A stretch of DNA of 64,000 nucleotides from Granulosicoccus sp045106855. GTDB taxonomy: Bacteria > Pseudomonadota > Gammaproteobacteria > Granulosicoccales > Granulosicoccaceae. The position numbers and the translations under genes were made by a program. The DNA is taken from positions 1 through 64,000 of the forward strand of contig JBGCFI010000013.1 of assembly GCA_045106855.1 (NCBI GenBank), in the 5' to 3' direction. The notes under the pieces were generated by a model, which saw only the letters and a list, made by a program, of their open reading frames with translations, was not told the origin of the DNA and ran no database searches. Shown piece by piece: positions 42,235 to 49,834 of the stretch (positions are counted from its first letter, which is position 1; every line of letters starts with the position of its first letter).

Positions 42235-43428
42235 ATGAGCAATGTCGATATAGCCATTGTAGGTGCAGGACTTGTGGGCACACCGCTGGCGCATGTCCTG
42301 TCGCAGCAGGGCTGGTCTGTTGCGTTACTGGATGCCGGTAACTCGGGTAAAAGTGCTGCCGCAAGTGGCATTGACCCGCAGTCCTCATTGGCATTGTCGC
42401 AACGTTGTACAGCATTAAGTAGCGGCACGCGAACCTGGTTTGAACGGCAGGGACTTTGGGGCAAGATCGTTGATGATGCCTGTCCGATTGAACAAGTACA
42501 TGTCTCACACAAAGGATACTTTGGTTCGACACGACTGCAAGCTTCCGATCTGAATGTTGATGCGGTTGGCTATGTGGTCAGTAACAGCACACTAAACAAG
42601 GTCTTGCTTCAACAGTTGAGCGATACATCGGTACAGCATATCGCCTCTGCACGAGTCGACAATGTCGTGTACGAGAATGATTTGGTGACGATTCATTACG
42701 CGAAGAACACGCTCAGTGCACGATTGCTCATTGCAGCAGATGGCGTATCTTCTGTTGTGCGCTCGAGTGCTGGTATCGATACACGGCAAGTGGACTACGA
42801 TCAATGTGCTGTGCTGGGAAACCTCCAGGTGCAGAACAGGCATGACAACATCGCCTACGAGCGTTTCACCGAAAGCGGACCACTGGCGCTCTTGCCCAGA
42901 CCGGGACCCTACATGAGCTTTGTTGACTGTCTTGAGCCAGACGATCGCGAAGATGTTTCTGCCATGAGTGATGCGGCGTATTTACAACGTCTGCAAAAAC
43001 GTTTTGGTCATCGAGCAGGGCGTTTTGAGGCCGTCGGCCCGCGTTTTATGACGCCGCTTATTCGTATCGAGGCGACAGAGCAAGTGGCACCTCGTACCGT
43101 GTTGCTAGGCAACGCTGCCCGTCTACTACACCCAGTCGGTGGTCAAGGGTATAACCTGGCCATGCGTGACGTTGCTCAGCTCCAGACTCTGCTTGGGCAG
43201 CAGCTTGATGCCAACGCTGACCCAGGCGCCATCGGGTTGCTCGAGCAGTTTGTGCAACAGCGCAAGGATGATCAGGAGCAGGTGATACGATTCACTGATC
43301 TACTGGCTCGTGGTTTCCGCGGCAAGGCAGCATTGCCTGCGCATATGCGCGCATTGGGCCTTCTGACACTTGATACGCTTGCACCGCTGCGGAACAGGTT
43401 TGCGCGACGTACCATGGGGCTGGCTTAG
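42235..43428 (+). CDS. ubiH: 2-octaprenyl-6-methoxyphenol hydroxylase
   Basis: A 397-residue FAD monooxygenase of aerobic ubiquinone synthesis. Motifs are the FAD-binding IVGAGLVGTPLA at the N-terminus, LLIAADGVSSVVRSSAG (DG motif), and GNAARLLHPVGGQGYNLAMRD near the C-terminus, characteristic of the UbiH/UbiI/UbiF group. Position after pepP favours UbiH over its paralogues. The ATG at 42235 is chosen; an upstream GTG inside pepP is in frame. The usual downstream ubiI is missing: the next gene is a CLC transporter. Confidence 0.92.
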   Translation: MSNVDIAIVGAGLVGTPLAHVLSQQGWSVALLDAGNSGKSAAASGIDPQSSLALSQRCTALSSGTRTWFERQGLWGKIVDDACPIEQVHVSHKGYFGSTRLQASDLNVDAVGYVVSNSTLNKVLLQQLSDTSVQHIASARVDNVVYENDLVTIHYAKNTLSARLLIAADGVSSVVRSSAGIDTRQVDYDQCAVLGNLQVQNRHDNIAYERFTESGPLALLPRPGPYMSFVDCLEPDDREDVSAMSDAAYLQRLQKRFGHRAGRFEAVGPRFMTPLIRIEATEQVAPRTVLLGNAARLLHPVGGQGYNLAMRDVAQLQTLLGQQLDANADPGAIGLLEQFVQQRKDDQEQVIRFTDLLARGFRGKAALPAHMRALGLLTLDTLAPLRNRFARRTMGLA

Positions 43429-43595
43429 CCTGGGGTATCCGTGAATCCATATCTCCCATACACAAGGCCAGCCTTCGAAAGGCGAGCCTCGGGATGGCCG
43501 TACCATTGTAAGATGGCGTGGCGAAGGCCGCCGGCCGCCAACAATAAAAATCAGGTTTAGTCGCAGTGGTGCCCGTCCAGCCAGCAGCCAAAAGC

Positions 43596-45332
43596 ATGAG
43601 CTCCGGATTGAATCTGCGGCGCAGACTTATTTTTTTTCTGCTTGCAGCACTCATTGGTGCAATTGTAGGGCTGTCGACATTGCTGTTGATAAAGCTGGTT
43701 CTGCTGGTTCAGTGGGTGGGTTATGGCGCTGCGTCGGAAATTCGTTATAGCCAGATTATTAGTGCGCGACCCGACTGGCAGGTCGTGCTCGTGCCAGCCA
43801 TCGGGGGGCTGATACTGGGTATCGTCATGCATTTTCTACCGGGCAGGCGATATCACGGTATTGCTGATGTGATGGAGGCTTGTGCAATGAACAGCGCTCG
43901 TATGCCGGTTCGCTCGGGTATCGGTGCTGCGTTTGCAGCGAGTGTGTCGCTGGGCGTTGGCGCGCCGCTTGGGCGGGAAGGCCCGGCAGTTCATATCGGC
44001 GCATCTATCAGTGCGTTTATCGCCGAAAAGTTAAATCTTGATCACAAGCAATCGCTGGCGTTGTTGGGGTGCGGGGCTGCAGCAGCAGTGGCTGTTTCGT
44101 TCAATACACCGCTCGCTGCCGTGATATTTGCACTCGAAGTAATCGTGGGGTACTACACGCTTCGAGTGTTTGCACCTATCGTAATTGCCACCATGCTGGC
44201 CATGCTGGTGCGTGATCATTTTCTGGGAAACCAGGCGCTGTTTCCTTTGTTGTCGCACACCATCGAATCCAATTGGGAGTTAATACTGTTCGCTGCGTTG
44301 GGTGTAATGGGTGCTTTGCTTGCCAAAAGCCTGTTGGTGCTGACAGGCGGCGTTGAGCAACTATGGAAACGCTCGCGTGTGCCACGTTGGGTTCAACCAG
44401 CGCTGGCCGGGATCCTGATCGGGCTGGTTGCGACTCAATTGCCACAGGTACTGGGCATCGGTTTTGAAGGCACGTTGCTGGCGTTGCGAGGGGTACTGGA
44501 TAGTGAGGTGCTTCTGTACCTTCTTCTTGCAAAACTCGGGGTGGTCTGTCTTGCCATCGGTAGCGGATTTGCCGGTGGTGTTTTTGGCCCGGCTATTTTC
44601 CTGGGCGCGATGCTCGGTGGCCTGTTCTGGGTGGTGGCATCGTTAACCGGCTTGCAATTAAGCGAGCAGGGCGTGTACGCAACCATTGGTATGGCTGCAA
44701 TGGGTTCGGCATTGCTGGGCGCACCGATATCCACCGTTCTCATCGTGTTTGAATTAACCCGCGACTATGGCATTACCCTGGGTGTCATGACGGCGGCAGC
44801 GTTTGCCAGTACCGTGATGCAATCGGGTGAACATGGGTCATTTTTTCGCTGGCAGCTTGCGCGCCGTAATGTCAATCTCTCGCGTGGCCGGGATATCAGC
44901 CTGTTGATGACACACCGTGTGGAAGATCTTGTCGGCGATGACTACTTACTGGTAAAAGAAGCCATGACGCTTGGAGAATTGAGTTCCAGAATGGGAGCGC
45001 AAAGAAAGCGAGTGGCAGTGTTTGTTGATAATGAAGATATCTTCAAGGGCAGTGCCTCACTATCCCTGCTCATTACCCAGGCTATAGAGCACGGTATGGA
45101 TAAACAAGCTATCGAGGTGGCGTTGGGCGCTGACTATGCAATTACATCGATGACCAATATTGTCACGGCAGTCCAGAGTATGGCTGAGTACCAGCACGAG
45201 TTTATTCCGGTTGTAGAACGTAGCAACAAGAAAAGGCCAAAGCTTCTGGGCATTGTTACCAAGAGCGATCTACTCAGTGAGCACTACGATGTGGTAAAAC
45301 GTGCACGCGAGGATGAGTTCGGCATTACCTGA
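43596..45332 (+). CDS. CLC-family chloride channel/antiporter with CBS-like C-terminus
   Basis: A 578-residue membrane protein. CLC signatures are GVGAPLGREGPAVHIGA, with the gating glutamate in GREGP, FNTPLAAVIFALEVI, and GSGFAGGVFGPAIFLGAMLGG. The first selectivity motif, normally GSGIPE, reads YHGIADV: the Cl--coordinating Ser is His and the Pro is Ala. The final 170 residues look like a diverged CBS pair (VEDLVGDDYLLVKEAMTL; FIPVVERSNKKRPKLLGIV). The ATG at 43596 (MSSGLNLRRRL) is preferred; a GTG at 43566 is in frame. It lies 167 bp after ubiH and is probably an independent unit. Confidence 0.92.
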   Translation: MSSGLNLRRRLIFFLLAALIGAIVGLSTLLLIKLVLLVQWVGYGAASEIRYSQIISARPDWQVVLVPAIGGLILGIVMHFLPGRRYHGIADVMEACAMNSARMPVRSGIGAAFAASVSLGVGAPLGREGPAVHIGASISAFIAEKLNLDHKQSLALLGCGAAAAVAVSFNTPLAAVIFALEVIVGYYTLRVFAPIVIATMLAMLVRDHFLGNQALFPLLSHTIESNWELILFAALGVMGALLAKSLLVLTGGVEQLWKRSRVPRWVQPALAGILIGLVATQLPQVLGIGFEGTLLALRGVLDSEVLLYLLLAKLGVVCLAIGSGFAGGVFGPAIFLGAMLGGLFWVVASLTGLQLSEQGVYATIGMAAMGSALLGAPISTVLIVFELTRDYGITLGVMTAAAFASTVMQSGEHGSFFRWQLARRNVNLSRGRDISLLMTHRVEDLVGDDYLLVKEAMTLGELSSRMGAQRKRVAVFVDNEDIFKGSASLSLLITQAIEHGMDKQAIEVALGADYAITSMTNIVTAVQSMAEYQHEFIPVVERSNKKRPKLLGIVTKSDLLSEHYDVVKRAREDEFGIT

Positions 45333-45419
45333 TTACTCCCTTCTCATGCGTAGAGCTACATAGACATCGCTCTAACGCTGAGCAAGCTCACAGGATTTAT
45401 TTTTTCGGGATTTTACTTT

Positions 45420-46712
45420 ATGGCAGGCGCAGGATTTCTAGGATTTGACACTCTGGCGCTTCACGCCGGTCAGCAGCCCGATAGCGAGACACGTTCGCGT
45501 GCGACGCCAATCTATCAAACCACATCGTATGTGTTTGATGATAGCGACAAGGCATCATCGTTGTTTGATATGGCGCGCGCCGGGCACGTTTATTCACGAA
45601 TTTCAAACCCGACGGTTGCCGTTCTGGAGGAACGTGTAGCGGCACTGGAAGGTGGAGTGGGAGCGGTATGCACGGCTAGCGGTATGGCGGCCATTCACCT
45701 GGGCCTGACAACCATTGTCGGTGCAGGTGGCCACATAGTGGCCTCGCGCGCGCTTTACGGGGGCACCCATAATCTACTCAGCTATACCTTGCGTCGTTTT
45801 GGAATCGAGACAACGTTTGTCGACCCGCAGAAACCAGAGGAATTTGCGGCTGCCATTCGGCCGGAAACCCGCGTTCTGTTTGCCGAAACTGTGGCGAACC
45901 CGCGTTGTGAGATTCTGGACATCCCTAAGGTTTCAGCCATCGCTCATGAAGCGGGAATACCCCTGATGATCGATGCAACGCTGACAACGCCATACCTGAT
46001 GAAAGCCATTACTCTGGGTGCTGATATCGTTATGCATTCCCTGACAAAGTTCATGGGTGGTCATGGGGTAGCTGTGGGTGGTGTGCTGGTCGACAGTGGC
46101 AGATTTGACTGGGAAGCCTCCGGGCGATTTCCGGAAATATCCGAACCGTATGACGGCTTTCACGGTATGGATTTTGTGGAAGAATTTGGCCCGGCTGCGT
46201 ACATCATGCGAGCGCGCAAGGAAGGCTTGAGAGATTTTGGTGCCAGTTTGTCACCGGGTAATGCCTTTCATTTGTTGCAGGGTCTCGAGACGCTACCTAT
46301 GCGCATGGACCGTCATGTCAGTAATACCCAGCGTGTGGTTGATTTCCTGGCTGATCACGAGGCCGTATCGGCTGTGCACCATCCTTCTGTCAAGACGCAT
46401 TCGGATTATGATCTGGCGCGTGAATTGTTGCCTAAGGGCTGTGGTGCGGTATTTAGCTTTGAGCTTGCTGGTGGTCGCAAAGCCGGCAGCGCATTCATAG
46501 AAAACCTGCAACTGTTCTCGCATCTGGCAAACGTTGGTGATGCTAAATCGCTGGTTATCCATCCCGCCAGTACAACGCATTCAAGGATGGATGATGAGGC
46601 GCTTGTCAGCGCTGGAATCTCTCCCGGTCTGGTTCGTTTATCGATTGGGCTGGAGTCTGTTGATGACTTGCTTTCCGATCTCCGGCAGGCATTGAAGCGA
46701 GCACGCGCATGA
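45420..46712 (+). CDS. metY: O-acetylhomoserine aminocarboxypropyltransferase (sulfhydrylase)
   Basis: A 430-residue Cys/Met-metabolism PLP enzyme that makes homocysteine from O-acetylhomoserine and sulfide. Its length and the opening GFDTLALHAGQQPDSETRSR fit MetY rather than shorter MetB/MetC/MetZ. The PLP lysine is Lys210 in HSLTKFMGGHGVAVGG; other motifs are YSRISNPTVAVLEERVAALE and VIHPASTTHSRMD. It would supply homocysteine to MetH, encoded 22 kb upstream. Its stop overlaps the ATG of an alpha/beta hydrolase by 4 bp. A methionine gamma-lyase is a less likely alternative. Confidence 0.9.
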   Translation: MAGAGFLGFDTLALHAGQQPDSETRSRATPIYQTTSYVFDDSDKASSLFDMARAGHVYSRISNPTVAVLEERVAALEGGVGAVCTASGMAAIHLGLTTIVGAGGHIVASRALYGGTHNLLSYTLRRFGIETTFVDPQKPEEFAAAIRPETRVLFAETVANPRCEILDIPKVSAIAHEAGIPLMIDATLTTPYLMKAITLGADIVMHSLTKFMGGHGVAVGGVLVDSGRFDWEASGRFPEISEPYDGFHGMDFVEEFGPAAYIMRARKEGLRDFGASLSPGNAFHLLQGLETLPMRMDRHVSNTQRVVDFLADHEAVSAVHHPSVKTHSDYDLARELLPKGCGAVFSFELAGGRKAGSAFIENLQLFSHLANVGDAKSLVIHPASTTHSRMDDEALVSAGISPGLVRLSIGLESVDDLLSDLRQALKRARA

Positions 46713-47524
46713 ACGTCCTGGTTGATGGTGTAAAGATATTTGTGGGTCAGGGTGGCGTTCCCTGGACGGCCGGTCAACGGACCCTGCTGTTGCAACACGG
46801 CGCTGGCATGGACCGAACTGTCTGGGTGCTGCTGGCGCGTTATTTCGCACGGCACGGATTTAATGTAGTGGCTGCGGATTTACCCGGGCATGGTGCCTCT
46901 GAAGGTAAGGCTCTTTCATCTATAGAAGCTCAGGCGGAACACCTGTGGCGACTGATTGACGTGTTGAGCTCAAGTCATGAATTGCCCGAGGGTAACGTGA
47001 TTTTCGGTGGTCACAGCATGGGTTCTTTACTGGTGGTTGAGGCTGCTGCCCGGCAGCCTGAGCGTGTCGAGCAGCTTGTGTTGTTTGGTGCGGGTTATCC
47101 TATGCCGGTAGGGCAGCCGCTGTTGGATGCAGCTTGCGCAAACAGTCAGGCGGCGGTCGATATGATTGCCATTTTCAGTCATAGCTTTGGCTCCCAACTC
47201 GGGCACAATCCGGTGGCGGGAATCAGTGTGCAAAACATGGCCATGGCGCTCCTGGAAAAAGCTGCGCCGGATGTTTTATACACAGATCTCAAGGCTTGCA
47301 ATGACTATCAGGGAGGCGAAGCTGCGGCCCAGTCTCTGCAAGATACACCCTGTACGATCATCGCCGGGCGCAACGATCGCATGACACCTTTAAAAGCTGC
47401 CGGAAATCTGGCCGGGCTACTGCAGGCTGAACTGACGGTGATAGACCATTGTGGTCATATGATGATGGGCGAACAGCCGGAGGCAACATTACAGGCAGTC
47501 AGGCAATGCCTACTGCCTGACTGA
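46709..47524 (+). CDS. Alpha/beta hydrolase
   Basis: A 271-residue cytoplasmic hydrolase without signal peptide. It has the oxyanion-hole region LLLQHGAGMD, the ADLPGHGAS segment, the nucleophile elbow GGHSMGSL, and probable acid and histidine in AGRNDRMTP and DHCGHMMM, so a full Ser-Asp-His triad is visible. The start overlaps the metY stop (ATGA), implying coupled translation. Despite the neighbour, it is too short and lacks the lid of homoserine acetyltransferase MetX. Its substrate is unknown. Confidence 0.85.
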   Translation: MNVLVDGVKIFVGQGGVPWTAGQRTLLLQHGAGMDRTVWVLLARYFARHGFNVVAADLPGHGASEGKALSSIEAQAEHLWRLIDVLSSSHELPEGNVIFGGHSMGSLLVVEAAARQPERVEQLVLFGAGYPMPVGQPLLDAACANSQAAVDMIAIFSHSFGSQLGHNPVAGISVQNMAMALLEKAAPDVLYTDLKACNDYQGGEAAAQSLQDTPCTIIAGRNDRMTPLKAAGNLAGLLQAELTVIDHCGHMMMGEQPEATLQAVRQCLLPD

Positions 47525-47542
47525 CAAGGTAAGGGGGCTCTT

Positions 47543-48211
47543 TCAGGCTGTTGTAGCCGTATCAAGTCGATCGAAAATAGCATCCCGGATGTTATCCACG
47601 GTTCCAACGCCGTCAATTTTAATATACGTGGGTGCGTCGGCATCGCCGGTGTCGGCCCATTGGCTGTAGTAGGATTTTAGTGGCGCTGTCTGTTCTTCGT
47701 AAACGCTGAGGCGGTAGCGCACGGTTTCCTCTTTATCATCATCGCGTTGTATGAGAGCCTCACCGGTAACATCATCGGTGTTAGCTACCTTTGGCGGGTT
47801 ATATTCCACATGGTAGCTTCGGCCCGAGGGTTCATGAATTCGTCGTCCTCCCATGCGCTTGATGATCTCTTCCTGATCCACATCAATCTCAACGACGGCA
47901 TCCAAAGTTACACCGGCATCTTTCATGGCATCTGCCTGAGCAATGGTGCGAGGAAAGCCATCAAACAGAAAACCATTGGTGCAATCGTCCTGTTTGATGC
48001 GTTCTTTGACAAGGCCGATGATAATATCGTCGGAGACAAGGTCGCCTGCATCCATGACCTTCTTGGCCGCGATACCCAGGGGCGTCTGTGCTTTTACTGC
48101 GGCTCGCAGCATGTCCCCGGTGGAAATCTGGGGGATGTTGTAACGCTGCGTAAGATAGCCAGCCTGAGTGCCTTTGCCGGCGCCAGGCCCGCCCAACAAG
48201 ATCAACCGCAT
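47543..48211 (-). CDS. adk: Adenylate kinase
   Basis: A 222-residue cytoplasmic kinase that equilibrates ATP, ADP and AMP. It has the P-loop LGGPGAGKGTQ, the AMP-site segment ISTGDMLRAAV, LFDGFPRTIAQAD, and a LID domain GRRIHEPSGRSYHVEYNPP without zinc cysteines. The frame opens 25 codons earlier, but the ATG at 48211 has GGAG six bases upstream and begins MRLILLGG as in homologues. It converges on the alpha/beta hydrolase gene with 18 bp between. Confidence 0.98.
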   Translation of the reverse strand: MRLILLGGPGAGKGTQAGYLTQRYNIPQISTGDMLRAAVKAQTPLGIAAKKVMDAGDLVSDDIIIGLVKERIKQDDCTNGFLFDGFPRTIAQADAMKDAGVTLDAVVEIDVDQEEIIKRMGGRRIHEPSGRSYHVEYNPPKVANTDDVTGEALIQRDDDKEETVRYRLSVYEEQTAPLKSYYSQWADTGDADAPTYIKIDGVGTVDNIRDAIFDRLDTATTA

Positions 48212-48318
48212 GAAGAACTCCTTCAACTTGATGGTCAATCTATGACCGGATCGCATAAGGGTATCGAAATGCGCGCGCTTTTGCACGTAATGCCCTGTTT
48301 CGATGCCATACTTGTGTA

Positions 48319-48900
48319 ATGTCTCTCGATCACTTGAAAAAAGATCTCGTCATAAACACCTCCCTGGCGCAGCACTCTTTATGCCTGCACACCACTTGGG
48401 GCCTGTTCTCGCCGCGATCAATCGATGAGGGCAGTGTGCTGTTACTTGATCATCTTGAGGTCAGGGAAGACGATGTGGCGCTCGATATGGGCTGCGGCTA
48501 TGGTCCATTAGGGCTTTCCATAGCCCAGAGAGCGACCAAAGGGCAAGTACATATGGTCGACAAGGATTTTCTGGCTGTCGACTATGCCAATGCTAATGCT
48601 GCTCGCAATTCGCTAAATAATGCCCGTGCCTATCTGAGTAATGGGTTCAGCCATGTAGAGCCTGAGTTACCTTTGACGCTGGTGGTGTCCAATTTGCCAG
48701 CCAAGGTCGGTAACGAATTCTTCCAGATCATGTTTGATGACGCCTACCAGCGTATGCAGCCAGGCGCCAGGATTGTGGTTGTTACCATCAACGGGCTTCG
48801 TGGCTTCATCAAGCGTTCATTTAATGAGGTATTTGGCAATTACGACAAGCTGAAGCAGGGTAAGTCCTACACCATATCCATGGCTGTCCGGGAATCCTGA
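48319..48900 (+). CDS. Class I SAM-dependent methyltransferase (MTS/RsmC-like)
   Basis: A 193-residue methyltransferase. The Rossmann motif I is ALDMGCGYGPLGLSIA, acidic motif II is HMVDKD, and motif IV is SNLPAKVG, a variant of the NPPY-type motif seen in small MTS proteins related to RsmC/RlmG. Such proteins methylate rRNA or other nucleic acid bases, but the lack of the N-terminal RsmC half leaves the target open. The 3' end overlaps the convergent trhO gene by 34 bp. Confidence 0.85.
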   Translation: MSLDHLKKDLVINTSLAQHSLCLHTTWGLFSPRSIDEGSVLLLDHLEVREDDVALDMGCGYGPLGLSIAQRATKGQVHMVDKDFLAVDYANANAARNSLNNARAYLSNGFSHVEPELPLTLVVSNLPAKVGNEFFQIMFDDAYQRMQPGARIVVVTINGLRGFIKRSFNEVFGNYDKLKQGKSYTISMAVRES

Positions 48901-49703
48901 CAAGTACATATCTGTCCGGGCGCTATGGTTAGCTGGCACTCGGTGCACCAGGTTGCACCGGTAGGTGTCAGTTCTTTGTCCACTTCTACCCGGTCATCGA
49001 ATACGAAACAATCCCCCTGCCAGTGTTTGCCACCGGTTTTCTCAAAATAATTGAGAATACCCCCTTCGATCTGATAAACCTCTTTGAAGCCCTGTTCCAT
49101 CATCCAGGGGGCTGCCTTCTCGCAGCGGATACCGCCGGTGCAGAACGTCACAGTAGGCTTGTCCAGTTGCAGTTGTCCTTCTTCCAGGGCCTTGCTTACC
49201 GCTTCCTGGAAGTTGCGAAAGTGTGCGATATCCAGGTGCTCGGCTTTATCAAAGGTGCCGGAGGCAATTTCGTAGGTGTTACGCGTATCCAAAAGGGTCA
49301 TATCCCGCCCTTCGTCCAGCCATTGTGCAACGGTATCTGGTGACAAGGCGGGAGCCTCGGGGCGATGCAGGTGTTTGTCAGAGGCATTCGCCCCGTCAAA
49401 GGCGATGATCTCGTGTCGGATGCGCACCTTGAGTTTGGAGAAAGGAATCTCAGTGGAGAGGCTTTCCTTGAGCCAGATATCGCGAAACCGCTCATCGCTT
49501 TGAAAATAGGCGATAGCGTCGTCAATTTGATTACGATAGCCCGACAGGGCGATGTTGATGCCTTCATCAGCAAGCAGGATGGTGCCAAGTACGCCTGCCC
49601 TGGCCAGGGCGGCATGCATATCCGCCTGTAATAACGGCAGGTATTCCAGTTTGCCAAAGCGGTAACCTGAGACATTGACAACGGGCTCTGAGGAAGTATT
49701 CAC
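48867..49703 (-). CDS. trhO: tRNA uridine(34) hydroxylase (rhodanese-related, YceA)
   Basis: A 278-residue enzyme that makes 5-hydroxyuridine at tRNA position 34 using oxygen, a step toward cmo5U or mo5U. An N-terminal ACP-like domain has GTILLADEGINIALSG. The rhodanese domain follows from about residue 125 with LLDTRNTYEI and the catalytic loop TFCTGGIRCEKAAPWM. A cysteine-rich C-terminal tail (CTECQ, ICTC) is typical of the family. Its 3' end overlaps the methyltransferase gene antisense by 34 bp. Confidence 0.95.
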   Translation of the reverse strand: MNTSSEPVVNVSGYRFGKLEYLPLLQADMHAALARAGVLGTILLADEGINIALSGYRNQIDDAIAYFQSDERFRDIWLKESLSTEIPFSKLKVRIRHEIIAFDGANASDKHLHRPEAPALSPDTVAQWLDEGRDMTLLDTRNTYEIASGTFDKAEHLDIAHFRNFQEAVSKALEEGQLQLDKPTVTFCTGGIRCEKAAPWMMEQGFKEVYQIEGGILNYFEKTGGKHWQGDCFVFDDRVEVDKELTPTGATWCTECQLTIAPGQICTCQDSRTAMDMV

Positions 49704-49834
49704 TAGGGTTTAAAAAGGGTGATCGGTTAGAGCGAAATTTGCGCAAATTGTACTAAAGTAATGCTCATAACAAGAGATCTAAACGTTTTTTGCGGCAGCG
49801 TATCGCATATATCGGTTTGTATTGGGTGTGAGAC

